This document shows, piece after piece, positions 34,127 through 42,569 of a stretch of DNA of 64,000 bases; the stretch's first letter is position 1; every line of letters starts with the position of its first letter. The notes below the pieces were generated by a model that saw only the letters and a list, made by a program, of their open reading frames with translations, did not search any database and had not been told where the DNA came from. This stretch comes from Actinoallomurus oryzae (GTDB lineage: Bacteria > Actinomycetota > Actinomycetes > Streptosporangiales > Streptosporangiaceae): NCBI RefSeq assembly GCF_039541955.1, contig NZ_BAABHF010000022.1, forward strand, positions 1-64,000. The letters are read 5' to 3'. Position numbers and translations under genes: made by a program.

Positions 34127-35437
34127 GTGCAAGAGCAGGACACCGGGGCCCAGGGCTCCGGCTTCACGCAGGGACGGCTCAGCCGACGCGGAGTGCTGTT
34201 CGCCGCGGGCGGGATCGCGGCGACCGCCGTCCTCGCCGCGTGCGGCGACAACGGCGGCATGGGCGCGGGTAAGAAGGGCAGCCTGACGCTGTGGGCGTCG
34301 ACCACGTTCGCGGGCGCGGGGAGCTCCGCGCTGCGCAAGGCGGCCGGCGACTACGCGGCCAAGAACGGCGTGTCGGTGACCGTTCAGGGGTTCCCGGCCA
34401 ACGACCTGATCGACAAGGTCACCACGGCGCTCACCGGCGGCGGTGGGCCGGACATCGTCCTCGTCGACGTGTCGCAGGTTCCGCAGCTCGGTGCGTCGAA
34501 GATGCTGGTCGACCTCACGAGCCGGATCAAGCCGATCTCCTCGCAGTTCTTCGCGGGCAACATCGCCGCGGCGACGGTGAACGGCGCGACGTACGCGGTG
34601 CCGTACGACACCAACAACGTGGCGCTGTTGTGGAACAAGAAGATGTTCGGCAAGGCCGGCATCACGGCGCCCCCCACCACCTGGGACGACCTGCTCGCGG
34701 CGGCCCGGCGGCTCACAGGCGGCAAGCAGTACGGCTACATGCTGGGAGCCAAGGGATACGGGTCCTTCCTCTTCTGGCCGTGGCTGCTCCAGAACGGCGG
34801 CCAGATCCTCGACTCCTCGGGCACCAAGGCCGCCTTCAACAGCCCCGAGGGCGTCGAGGCCTGGAACTTCTACGCGAACCTGTACCTGACCCAGAAGGTC
34901 GTGCCGCCCACGTTCCTCGGCGTCACCGACTCCTGGGACCAGTACATCCAGCCGTTCATGACCGAGCGGGTCGCGATGATGGCCATCGGGGACTGGGGGA
35001 TCGCGCCGCTCGCCAAGGGCAACCCGGGTCTGGAGTACGGCGTCGTGCCGCTGCCGAAGCACAAGCAGAGCGCCACGCTGCTCGGCGGCAACTCGGTCGG
35101 CATCACGAGCGCGGCCAAGGACCCCGACCTGGCGTGGGGCTTCATCTCGTGGCTCACCGGAGCGGCGCAGGAGAAGGTGCTCCAGGACGGGTACAAGCGC
35201 ATTCCGGCCCGTACCGACGTCACCGGGTCCGCGTTCGTCACCGGCGACCCGGCCCGCAAGGTCTTCGCCGAGCAGGCCACGACGGCCAAGTCGCGGCCCT
35301 CCGTGCCGACCTGGGGCGACATCGAGTGGGGCGTCATGGCCGACGCCTGGGACCTGGTGATCCAGAAGAAGAAGGCACCCGAGAAGGCCCTGGCCGACGC
35401 GGCGGCGGCGGCGACCAAGAAGCTGTCGGGCAAGTAG
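34127..35437 (+). CDS. ABC transporter substrate-binding lipoprotein (sugar-type, family 1)
   Basis: 436 residues. Signal: LSRRGVLF twin-arginine motif (residues 18-25), hydrophobic stretch and lipobox VLAAC with Cys about residue 41, so a Tat-exported lipoprotein. The mature part is a family-1 binding protein: PDIVLVDVSQVPQL, YAVPYDTNNVALLWNKKMF, PPTTWDDLLAAARRL and a C-terminal region with GFISWLTGAAQEKVL. It would capture a sugar or glycosylated compound. AGGAGGG upstream. 76 bp after the amidohydrolase, so probably in the same operon or with its own promoter. Confidence 0.94.
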   Translation: MQEQDTGAQGSGFTQGRLSRRGVLFAAGGIAATAVLAACGDNGGMGAGKKGSLTLWASTTFAGAGSSALRKAAGDYAAKNGVSVTVQGFPANDLIDKVTTALTGGGGPDIVLVDVSQVPQLGASKMLVDLTSRIKPISSQFFAGNIAAATVNGATYAVPYDTNNVALLWNKKMFGKAGITAPPTTWDDLLAAARRLTGGKQYGYMLGAKGYGSFLFWPWLLQNGGQILDSSGTKAAFNSPEGVEAWNFYANLYLTQKVVPPTFLGVTDSWDQYIQPFMTERVAMMAIGDWGIAPLAKGNPGLEYGVVPLPKHKQSATLLGGNSVGITSAAKDPDLAWGFISWLTGAAQEKVLQDGYKRIPARTDVTGSAFVTGDPARKVFAEQATTAKSRPSVPTWGDIEWGVMADAWDLVIQKKKAPEKALADAAAAATKKLSGK

Positions 35438-35446
35438 AGGCGTCAG

Positions 35447-36394
35447 ATGGCAGTGACTCACGTCAAGAGGCCGGCGACGAACCGGGCGGAACGGCCCGCG
35501 ACGGTGCGTCGCCGGCGTCGGCGGGTCCGGCCGCACTGGTGGTACCTGGCCCCGGCGCTCATCCTGATGGCCGGCGTGCTCGGCTATCCGGTCGTCGACG
35601 CGATCTGGACCAGCTTCCAGCACAACGTCCTGACGCATCCGGACGCCGACCACTTCGCCGGCCTGGACAACTACCGATCCGTCCTCACCGACGGCGCGCT
35701 GCTGTCCGCCGTCTGGCACACCGTGGTGTGGGGCGCCGCGAACCTCGTGCTCCAGCTCGTGCTGGGATTCGCGCTCGCCCTGCTGATGCATCAGCGGCTG
35801 GCGGGCCGCGCGGTGTTCCGCAGCGTGGTGATCATCCCCTGGGTCGTGCCGTCCATCGTGGTGGCCCTGGTCTGGCGCTACCTGCTCGACCCGACCTCCG
35901 GGCCGCTCAACCAGCTCCTGACCGGCCTCGGGATCGTGTCGACCTCACCCCAGTGGCTGGCCGACCAGTCGACCGCGATGCCCGTCCTGATCCTGCTGAG
36001 CACCTGGAAGTGGACGCCCTTCGTCGCGGTGATCCTGCTGGCCGGCCTGCAGACGGTGCCGAAGGAGCTGCACGAGGCGGCGATGCTGGACGGCGCGGGC
36101 CGCATCCAGCGCCTCCGCTACGTCGTGATCCCCGGCATCCGTACCTCGATCGCGCTGGCCGGCCTGCTGACGGTGGGCTACTCGATCAACAACTTCAACG
36201 GAATCTGGATGTTCACCAAGGGCGGGCCGGCCGGTTCGACCGAGACGCTGACGACGCTCGCCTACCGCTATGCGTTCACCGAGTTCGATCTCGGTCGCGC
36301 GGCCTCGATCGCGATGATCCTGTTCGCCTTCCTGCTGATCACCAGCTCCGTCTACTTCTATGTCGTCGAAGGACGCAAGGGGAGCAAGTCGTGA
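35447..36394 (+). CDS. ABC sugar-type transporter permease (MalF/UgpA-like)
   Basis: 315 residues with six helices after a basic cytosolic tail (ATVRRRRRRVRPHWW). The EAAMLDGAGRIQRLRYVVIPG loop (EAA motif, about 200-220) docks the ATPase, and INNFNGIWMFTKGGPAGSTE marks the sugar-permease subfamily. It forms the pore with the following permease. Nine bases behind the binding protein; its stop overlaps the second permease start (GTGA). Confidence 0.95.
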   Translation: MAVTHVKRPATNRAERPATVRRRRRRVRPHWWYLAPALILMAGVLGYPVVDAIWTSFQHNVLTHPDADHFAGLDNYRSVLTDGALLSAVWHTVVWGAANLVLQLVLGFALALLMHQRLAGRAVFRSVVIIPWVVPSIVVALVWRYLLDPTSGPLNQLLTGLGIVSTSPQWLADQSTAMPVLILLSTWKWTPFVAVILLAGLQTVPKELHEAAMLDGAGRIQRLRYVVIPGIRTSIALAGLLTVGYSINNFNGIWMFTKGGPAGSTETLTTLAYRYAFTEFDLGRAASIAMILFAFLLITSSVYFYVVEGRKGSKS

Positions 36395-37218
36395 AGGCCT
36401 TCCGTGCATCCCGCATCCTGACGTACGTCAGCGCCGTGGTGGCCGTGCTCGTCTTCGCCGGTCCGTTCCTCTACATGCTCCTGGCCAGCTTCAAACAGCC
36501 GCAGGAGCTGAACGGCGTCGTCAACGACGTCCTGCCGAAGAAGTTCTACCTCACGAACTACACGAGCCTGTTCGAGAGCGGCAACTTCCTGCTGTACTTC
36601 GTCAACAGCGCGGTCATCGCCGTGGTGACCACCGTGCTCGCCCTGTTCGTCGCCATCCTCGCGGGCTACGCCCTGGCGCGGTTCAAGTTCGCCGGGAAGC
36701 GCCTGCTGCTGCTGTCGATCGTCAGCATGCAGATGTTCCCCGCCGTCCTCATGGCGGTTCCGCTGTACAAGATCCTGCGCAGCATCGGCCTGCTCGACGC
36801 GCGCAACGGGCTCGTGCTCGTGTACGTGACGTTCGCGCTGCCGTTCTGCGTCTGGATGATGCGGAACTACTTCCTGACCGTGCCGGTGGAGATCGAGGAG
36901 GCCGCCCTCATCGACGGCTGCGGTCACTTCAGGGCACTGTGGCGCGTGCTCCTGCCGCCGGCGCTGCCCGGCGTCACCGCGGCCGGCGCCTTCTGCATCA
37001 TCCTGGTGTGGGATGAGTTCCTCTATGCGAACACCTTCATCAACACCGACCAGAAGCGGACGCTCTCGGTCGGCCTCGACTCCCTCATCGGTGAGTACAC
37101 CACGGATTGGGGGCAGCTCCTCGCCGGCGGCGTCCTGATGACGCTTCCGGTGGTGCTCATCTTCGCGTTCCTGCAGCGTTACCTCACGCAGATCGCCGGT
37201 GGCGGGGTGAAGGGATGA
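36391..37218 (+). CDS. ABC sugar-type transporter permease (MalG/UgpE-like)
   Basis: 275 residues, six helices. LTNYTSLFESGNFLLYFVNS, MFPAVLMAVPLYKILRSIGLLD and the EAA loop (EEAALIDGCGHFRALWRVLLP) are typical of the second permease. GTG 36391 follows AAGGGGAG and overlaps the previous stop; a far longer in-frame reading upstream is only a shadow of the binding-protein gene. No ATPase gene follows; a shared MsiK-type ATPase elsewhere probably energises the importer. Confidence 0.95.
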   Translation: MKAFRASRILTYVSAVVAVLVFAGPFLYMLLASFKQPQELNGVVNDVLPKKFYLTNYTSLFESGNFLLYFVNSAVIAVVTTVLALFVAILAGYALARFKFAGKRLLLLSIVSMQMFPAVLMAVPLYKILRSIGLLDARNGLVLVYVTFALPFCVWMMRNYFLTVPVEIEEAALIDGCGHFRALWRVLLPPALPGVTAAGAFCIILVWDEFLYANTFINTDQKRTLSVGLDSLIGEYTTDWGQLLAGGVLMTLPVVLIFAFLQRYLTQIAGGGVKG

Positions 37219-38435
37219 CGCCGGACCGCCCGGCGACGGAGCTGTTGCGCGGCGGGTACCTCGCCGACGGCGGCAAGGCGGACGTGCGTGTCGGCGACGG
37301 GGTCGTCCAGGCCGTCGGCGCGCTCACCCCGCTGCCCGGTGAGCCGGTCGTGGAACTCGACGGCCGGTTGCTGCTCCCCGCCTTCGCCGAGCCCCACATC
37401 CATCTCGACAAGGCGTTCACCGCCGACCGTACGGTCAACCGCGCGGGCGACCTCGCGGGCGCGATGGACGGGTACTCGAGCGTCTTCGCGGACCTGCGGC
37501 CCGGCGACATCCGCGCGCGGGCACTGTCGGCGCTGCGGCGATTCGTCGCCGCCGGGACCACCGTCGTGCGCTGCCAGACCGGCTGCGGACCGCTCTCCGG
37601 CGTCACCGCCGTCGAGGTGCTCGCCGCCCTGCGGGACGACGTCGCCGGCGTGGTCCGCCTGGAGGTCGTCGCGCACGCGGCCGTGCCGGACGGCGGCGCG
37701 GCCGCCCATCGGGCCCTGCTGCGTCGGGCGGTGGACGCGGGCGCCGACCTGATCGGGGGGAACCCCTGCATCGAGGCCGACCCCGCCCAGGCCCTCGCGA
37801 CCTGCTTCGAGGTCGCGGCCGAACGCGGATGCGGCGTGGACCTGCACGTGGACGAGTCCACCGACCCTTCCGTACTGACGCTGCCCGAGGTCGCCCGCCA
37901 CGCGCGCGAGCATGAAGTGCCGGTGACGGCGGCGCACTGCGTGTCGCTGGGCAGCCTGCCCGCCGGGCGGGCGCGCGAGGTCGCCGGGCAGGTCGCGGCG
38001 GCCGGAGTCGGCGTCGTCGCGCTGCCGTCCACGAACCTGTACCTGCAGGGCCGGTCGGGCGCGCGGCGCGGCGTTCGCGGTCTGACCGCGATCGACGTCC
38101 TGCGTACGGCGGGGGTCACCGTCGCGGCCGGATCCGACAACGTCCAGGATCCCTTCAACCCGATGGGCCGGTGCGACCCCCTCGAGACCGCCTCCCTGCT
38201 GGTGACCGCGGGACACCAGCCGGTGTCCGTGGCCACGGCGATGGTCGGACCGCGGGCACGCGCTCTGCTCGGCCTGCCGCCGGCGGGACCGGTGCCGGGC
38301 GCGGTCGCGGACCTGGTGGCGCTGCGGGCCGACGGCCCCGGCGATGCGGTCGCCCGTGCTCCGACCGACCGCATCGTGTGGCGTCATGGCCGAGTGGTGG
38401 CGCGTACGGAGGTGGCCGGCGAGGTCGCGCTCTAG
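37215..38435 (+). CDS. Cytosine deaminase-like amidohydrolase
   Basis: 406 residues. EPHIHLDKAFT (HxH), VDLHVDEST (His/Glu), TAAHCVSLGSL and GSDNVQDPFNPMG (terminal Asp plus the substrate loop typical of cytosine deaminase) are all present, followed by METASLL-like and ADLVALRA composite-domain segments. Acts on cytosine, isoguanine, creatinine-like or related rings. ATG 37215 overlaps the permease stop (ATGA). Last gene of the run, overlapping the convergent membrane gene by 4 bp. Confidence 0.9.
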   Translation: MTPDRPATELLRGGYLADGGKADVRVGDGVVQAVGALTPLPGEPVVELDGRLLLPAFAEPHIHLDKAFTADRTVNRAGDLAGAMDGYSSVFADLRPGDIRARALSALRRFVAAGTTVVRCQTGCGPLSGVTAVEVLAALRDDVAGVVRLEVVAHAAVPDGGAAAHRALLRRAVDAGADLIGGNPCIEADPAQALATCFEVAAERGCGVDLHVDESTDPSVLTLPEVARHAREHEVPVTAAHCVSLGSLPAGRAREVAGQVAAAGVGVVALPSTNLYLQGRSGARRGVRGLTAIDVLRTAGVTVAAGSDNVQDPFNPMGRCDPLETASLLVTAGHQPVSVATAMVGPRARALLGLPPAGPVPGAVADLVALRADGPGDAVARAPTDRIVWRHGRVVARTEVAGEVAL

Positions 38436-39091
38436 CGTCCCGGCGCGCCGGCGGCGACCGGCCCGGTGACCTCGTCGCCGGTGGTCCGCTCCCGGTAGCC
38501 GCAGATCCGCATGGCCAGTTGCACGGACGGGCCGATGGCCACGGTGAAGACCACTGTTCCCAGTCCTATCGATCCACCGAGAATGATGCCGAGGACGAGC
38601 ACACTCGCCTCGATCAGAAAGCGCGAGAGCCGGATGGAAATGCCGAATTTACGATTTATTCCGGTCATGAGACCCTCACGCGCACCGGCCCCCAATCGCG
38701 GAGCCAGGTACATTCCCTGCCCCAGGGCGAATATCGCCACTCCGGCGATCATCAGCGAAATGCGCAGCCACAGCGCGTGCGCCGACGAGGTCCAGTCGAG
38801 TACCCAGTCGATCACGATTCCGGCGATGAAGACATTGAGGATCGTCCCGACGCCCGGGCGCTCGCGGAGCGGCCACCAGGGGATCAGCGCGGCGACGGTC
38901 ACCAGGATGACCACGACACCGAAGCTCAGGCCGGTGTGATCCGACAGCCCCTGATGCAGGACGTCCCAGGCACCGAGCCCCAGCCCGGCCTGGATGAGCG
39001 CACCGATTCCGACGCCGTTGAGCGCCAGCCCGACGACGACCATCGACAGGCGGACGACGATATTCAGCTCGGCGGAATCACGCCGCGCCAC
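38432..39091 (-). CDS. YczE/YyaS/YitT-like membrane protein
   Basis: 219 residues with five or six helices. GLGLGAWDVLHQGLSDHTGLSFG is the recurring YczE block, followed by ALGQGMYLAPRLGAGAREGLMTG, its internal repeat. Function is unsettled in the family (linked to transport or antibiotic secretion in Bacillus). GTG 39091 has CGGGAG five bases upstream; an upstream TTG would add a poor tail. The 200 bp upstream is clearly A+T-richer than the rest of the window and probably holds its promoter. Confidence 0.85.
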   Translation of the reverse strand: MARRDSAELNIVVRLSMVVVGLALNGVGIGALIQAGLGLGAWDVLHQGLSDHTGLSFGVVVILVTVAALIPWWPLRERPGVGTILNVFIAGIVIDWVLDWTSSAHALWLRISLMIAGVAIFALGQGMYLAPRLGAGAREGLMTGINRKFGISIRLSRFLIEASVLVLGIILGGSIGLGTVVFTVAIGPSVQLAMRICGYRERTTGDEVTGPVAAGAPGR

Positions 39092-39307
39092 GCGAACTCC
39101 CGGAGCCGTGATACATGCAGTAAGACATAGCAAATAAGTATCACAAGGAAGAACAATACGGACACCTTAACTCGACGGCTGACTTATAGTTCCATTGTCG
39201 GCTATGCTCCTGTCAACGAGTGACGTATATTGACCGGGCGCTCCGTCGGTCGTGGCTCCGGGCGGAGTGACCGACGCGGTGACGTTTTCTGGGGCCTAAC
39301 GCGGCAC

Positions 39308-39313
39308 TAGGCT
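39308..39313 (+). promoter_or_regulatory. -10 element TAGGCT of leaderless tetR transcript
   Basis: TAGGCT followed by six bases and GTG 39320. There is no Shine-Dalgarno before the GTG, so a leaderless transcript is likely. Confidence 0.5.
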
Positions 39314-39319
39314 GGCAAT

Positions 39320-39982
39320 GTGGACGAACGTGGTCCGTACGCGACGCTCCCCCGGGGACGGCACCATCTGTCCCGCGACGCCGTGCGCACCTCGCAGCGC
39401 GGGCGGATGCTGCTGGCGATGGCCGAGTCCGTCGCCGAGAAGGGCTACGCCCAGACCTCGGTCGCGGACGTGCTCAAGCGGAGCCGGGTCTCGCGCGAGA
39501 CGTTCTACCAGCACTTCTCCGGCAAGCAAGACTGCTTCTTGACCGTGCTGGACCGGAGCTCGCTCGTGCTGGAGCGGTTCTTCGAGGAGGAGCTGTCCCG
39601 CGACGAGGGGGCGTGGTCGTGCTTCGACCACGCGCTGGAGATCTACCTCGGCACACTCGCCGCCGAGCCGACGTTCGCCCGGGTGTTCTTCCTGGAGTCG
39701 TACGCCGCGGGCCCGGAGGCGCAGCGCAAGCGGTTCGCCGTGCAGGAGCGCTTCGTCCAGAGCCTGCTGGACAACTTCGCCGACGATCCCGCCTGGAAGC
39801 GGCTGCCGGACCCCGGGTTCGCCGCGCGGATGATGGTCGGGGCGGTCAGCCAGCTGGTGGCCTCCGAGCTGGTCCACGGCCGCGACCGCGAGCTGCCCAC
39901 CTTGCGCGAACCAGTGATGCGGCTGCTGCGCGGGCTGGTCGGCGACGGGGCGGATCCGGCTCGATCCGCAGCGTCCGGATGA
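39320..39982 (+). CDS. TetR/AcrR family transcriptional regulator
   Basis: 220 residues. HTH VADVLKRSRVSRETFYQHF at about residues 48-67; a long N-terminal arm (LPRGRHHLSRDAVRTSQR) precedes it. C-terminal half helical, ending LREPVMRLLRGLVG as in many family members. Its 3' 137 bp overlap the convergent CMD gene. The nearest palindromic sites of TetR size are the twin repeats at 42445-42478 in front of the esterase-SDR-CMD operon, a likely target. Confidence 0.9.
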   Translation: MDERGPYATLPRGRHHLSRDAVRTSQRGRMLLAMAESVAEKGYAQTSVADVLKRSRVSRETFYQHFSGKQDCFLTVLDRSSLVLERFFEEELSRDEGAWSCFDHALEIYLGTLAAEPTFARVFFLESYAAGPEAQRKRFAVQERFVQSLLDNFADDPAWKRLPDPGFAARMMVGAVSQLVASELVHGRDRELPTLREPVMRLLRGLVGDGADPARSAASG

Positions 39983-40514
39983 CCGTGGCCAGCATCTCGT
40001 AGTGCCCGGCGAGCAGGCACAGCTCGATCCTCTCCCGCTCGTTCAGGTGGCGGCTCAGCTCAGCCCAGGCCGCCTCGTCCAGGTCTTGCTCGGCGTGCAG
40101 CGCGTCCACCGCGCCCAGGAGGGCGCGCTCTCGCGCCGTCCACCCGTCCGCGGAGGGACCGTCGGCCACCCGGCGCAGGTCCGCCTCGCCCAGGCCGGCC
40201 GCGCGGCCCAGCCGCGTGTGGTGCGCGACCTCGTACGCCGAGCCGCACAGGTGAGCGACGCGCAGGATGACCAGCTCGGTCTCGCGACGTGGCAGGATCC
40301 CGCCCGGCATCAGCCGGCCGGCGAAGTGCAGCCACCCGGTGAACAGCCGGCGGTGCCGGCCGAGAACGAGGAAGAGCCGCACCGGAGCGGTGCCCGCCCG
40401 CCGGCCGGCCCCGTACGCGACGACCCTGGCCAGCGGACTCACCCCGCCCGCCGCGACCCGTGCCGTGAGTCTTTTCCCGCCGGAGGACGGATCCCGGCCG
40501 GTCCGGACCCTCAT
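39846..40514 (-). CDS. Carboxymuconolactone decarboxylase/AhpD-like family protein
   Basis: 222 residues. The conserved core is RRETELVILRVAHLCGSAYEVAHHTRLGRAAGL (in segments, about residues 75-107): one Cys with YExxHH, lacking the second Cys of AhpD, so disulphide reductase chemistry is unlikely. ATG 40514 overlaps the SDR stop (ATGA). The last 45 residues are a basic, low-complexity tail (RRRPARAAAAS and on) that is antisense to the convergent tetR, as if an earlier stop had been lost. Confidence 0.82.
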   Translation of the reverse strand: MRVRTGRDPSSGGKRLTARVAAGGVSPLARVVAYGAGRRAGTAPVRLFLVLGRHRRLFTGWLHFAGRLMPGGILPRRETELVILRVAHLCGSAYEVAHHTRLGRAAGLGEADLRRVADGPSADGWTARERALLGAVDALHAEQDLDEAAWAELSRHLNERERIELCLLAGHYEMLATVIRTLRIEPDPPRRRPARAAAASLVRARWAARGRGRGPARRPPAG

Positions 40515-41362
40515 GGCTGTTCGGTGGTGAACGGCGGGTGCTCGCTGCGGGCGATCTCCAGCGCGGTCGGGAGGCGGGAGCGTACGACCTTCTCCACGAC
40601 GCGCTGGGCGACGCCGGGCGCGACCAGCACCGGCCCGACCCAGCGGGGCGCGTACACGCGGCGGGACCGGCGGGTGATCCCGCGCTCCAGCGCGTCGACG
40701 CCCGCCCGCAGGGGCGTCACCCCGGTGAAGGTGCCCTGGTGCCCGCCCATCGCGGCGGCGGCGCGCGTGCCGAAGCCGCGCCGCGTCATCTCGGTGTCCA
40801 GCTCGGCGAAGTAGGCGACGCCGACCTTCGCGCCGGTGTGCCGCAGCTCGATCCGCAGCGTGTCCCCGAGCGCCTCGACCGCCGCCTTCGACGCGCTGTA
40901 CGCGCCGAGCAGCGGCGCGTGGACGGCCGCGGCGAGCGAGGCGATCGCCAGGGCGTACCCGTGGGGGTGGGAGATGTGCCGGCCGGCGGCGCGCAGCGTG
41001 TGGTACGTGCCGAGCACATTGACGCGCAGCGTCGTCTCCAGCACCTCCGGGTCGCCGTCGAGGACCGGCCACTGGGCGGCGATGCCGGCGTTCGCCACGA
41101 CGACGTCGAGCCCGCCGAGCTCGGCGGCCAGGTCATCGACCGTCGCCTCGACCCCCGCCCGGTCGGCGATGTCGCAGTGCCGCCAGGGAGCGTCGCCACA
41201 GGACGCGGCGACGCTCTCCAGCAACTCCGGTTCGAGCCCGGCCAGAGCGAGGCGTGCGCCGCGCTCGTGCAGGCGGCGGGCCAGCGCGGCACCGATGCCC
41301 CGGGCCGCACCGGTGATCAGGATCCGGCGGTCGGACAGGCGGTGCGTGGTCGGGTCGTTCAC
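40511..41362 (-). CDS. Short-chain dehydrogenase/reductase
   Basis: 283 residues. ILITGAARGIGAALARRL (cofactor loop), VVANAGIAAQWP, NVLGTYHTL and the YSASKAAVEALGD catalytic Tyr/Lys are intact; the preceding catalytic serine lies in AIASLAAAVH. GTG 41362 follows GAGGAG and lies 8 bases after the esterase stop. Middle gene of a three-gene operon (esterase-SDR-CMD). Confidence 0.92.
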   Translation of the reverse strand: MNDPTTHRLSDRRILITGAARGIGAALARRLHERGARLALAGLEPELLESVAASCGDAPWRHCDIADRAGVEATVDDLAAELGGLDVVVANAGIAAQWPVLDGDPEVLETTLRVNVLGTYHTLRAAGRHISHPHGYALAIASLAAAVHAPLLGAYSASKAAVEALGDTLRIELRHTGAKVGVAYFAELDTEMTRRGFGTRAAAAMGGHQGTFTGVTPLRAGVDALERGITRRSRRVYAPRWVGPVLVAPGVAQRVVEKVVRSRLPTALEIARSEHPPFTTEQP

Positions 41363-41370
41363 TGGGCTCC

Positions 41371-42387
41371 TCAAGGGTGAGAGACGACGGCCATGAGACG
41401 CGGCAGCACATTGACCAGGTCGTTCTTCCAACAACCGAAGTCGTGGCCCCCGTCGCAGCGTTCCGGCCCGTAGCCGTGGCCGTCGCCGTAGTCGTCGAAG
41501 AAGTGCGGGATGCCGGCGGCGTTCAGCGATCGGTGCATCGCCCAGGCCGTGTCACGGAGGTTGCTCTCCACGAATCCGCTGAAGGGGTCGGCGATCGAAC
41601 CGCCGCCGGTGTAGATCGCCAGGCCCATGCCGCGCAGCGACGCGACGTGCCGCACCGGGCTGGCCGCCCGCCACCCGCCGTCGAACCCGGCAAGTGGCGA
41701 GCCGAAGATCGCGTCGGCCGCGACCGGTGGTCCGGAGTTCGGCACGACGCCGAGCTCCTCGCCCACGATCGTGACGCGTACCGCCGGGTGGAGCAGGTCC
41801 AGGGCCCCGGAGAAGCTGGCCGCGTACGCGAACAGGCGCGGGTGCCGGGCCGCGTAGTGCATCGCGCCGAAGCCGCCCATCGACAGCCCGGCGATCGCAC
41901 GCCCCCTGCGGCTCGCGATCGTGGACAGGTTGTCGTCCACGAACGGGATGAGCTGGCCGACGTGGAAGGTCTCCCACCGCTGCGGCGCGGAGCCGCGCGA
42001 GTGCGCCCAGTCGGTGTACCAGCCCTTGAGCCCGCCGTCCGGGATGACGGTGATCAGCGGCCGGCCGGCGGTGAGCTTCTCCGCGTCTCCGTCGGTCAGC
42101 CACGAGTCGGGTCCGTCCAGCGCGCCGTGCAGGAGGTAGAGCACGGGGTAGCGTTCGGCCGGACGGTAATGCGTGGGTAACAGGACATGGACGCTGTGGG
42201 CTCCGGCGACGGCGGTGCTGGTGACCGTCAGGTCGATGCGGCGGGCGTCCACCCGGTGCTCGGCGGTGACGGTGATGCCGTGACCGCTCCGCATCGCGGG
42301 CACGGAGGCGGCGGCACGGACCGGAGCGGAGACGGCGCCGAGTCCGGCAAGGGCGAGAACGGCCCCGATCAGCGATCTCCTGCGCAT
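41371..42387 (-). CDS. Secreted esterase (putative esterase/antigen 85-like alpha/beta hydrolase)
   Basis: 338 residues with an N-terminal signal peptide (RRRSLIGAVLALAGLGAVSA, cleavage near AAA). RYPVLYLLHGALDGPDSWL, VIPDGGLKGWYTDW, IAGLSMGGFGAMHYAA (nucleophile Ser) and HGYGPERCDGGHDFGCW (catalytic His) match Esterase_D/mycolyltransferase-like proteins. Likely exported and active on short acyl esters. GGAG-containing ribosome site (CGAGGAGCCGTCCC). First gene of an operon preceded by twin palindromes. Confidence 0.9.
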   Translation of the reverse strand: MRRRSLIGAVLALAGLGAVSAPVRAAASVPAMRSGHGITVTAEHRVDARRIDLTVTSTAVAGAHSVHVLLPTHYRPAERYPVLYLLHGALDGPDSWLTDGDAEKLTAGRPLITVIPDGGLKGWYTDWAHSRGSAPQRWETFHVGQLIPFVDDNLSTIASRRGRAIAGLSMGGFGAMHYAARHPRLFAYAASFSGALDLLHPAVRVTIVGEELGVVPNSGPPVAADAIFGSPLAGFDGGWRAASPVRHVASLRGMGLAIYTGGGSIADPFSGFVESNLRDTAWAMHRSLNAAGIPHFFDDYGDGHGYGPERCDGGHDFGCWKNDLVNVLPRLMAVVSHP

Positions 42388-42444
42388 GGGACGGCTCCTC
42401 GCGGGTGGGTGGCTCGCGGCGACACCAGATCGCTCCGCGTTCTA

Positions 42445-42478
42445 TGAACATCAGTGTTCACCACGAACAGTTATGTTC
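42445..42478. promoter_or_regulatory. Twin palindromes upstream of esterase operon (putative TetR operators)
   Basis: TGAACA-TCAG-TGTTCA (42445-42460) and GAACA-GTTA-TGTTC (42465-42478), both perfect, centres 19 bp apart (about two turns). Core GAACAnnnnTGTTC is shared. They lie 58 bases upstream of the esterase ATG in a locally A+T-rich patch that should contain its promoter. Confidence 0.7.
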
Positions 42479-42569
42479 ATATAACCTCGGCCGTATCCGC
42501 GTCAACACGTGCGCGCGGTCGGGTCCCACGTGAACGATCGGCCGGTGCCGCGGCCGTACGGCGCCGGGG

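Noticed and set aside
34291..36390. Apparent 700-codon N-terminal extension of the second permease
   Set aside because: It is a shadow frame of the binding-protein and first-permease genes; the permease starts at GTG 36391 with a ribosome site.
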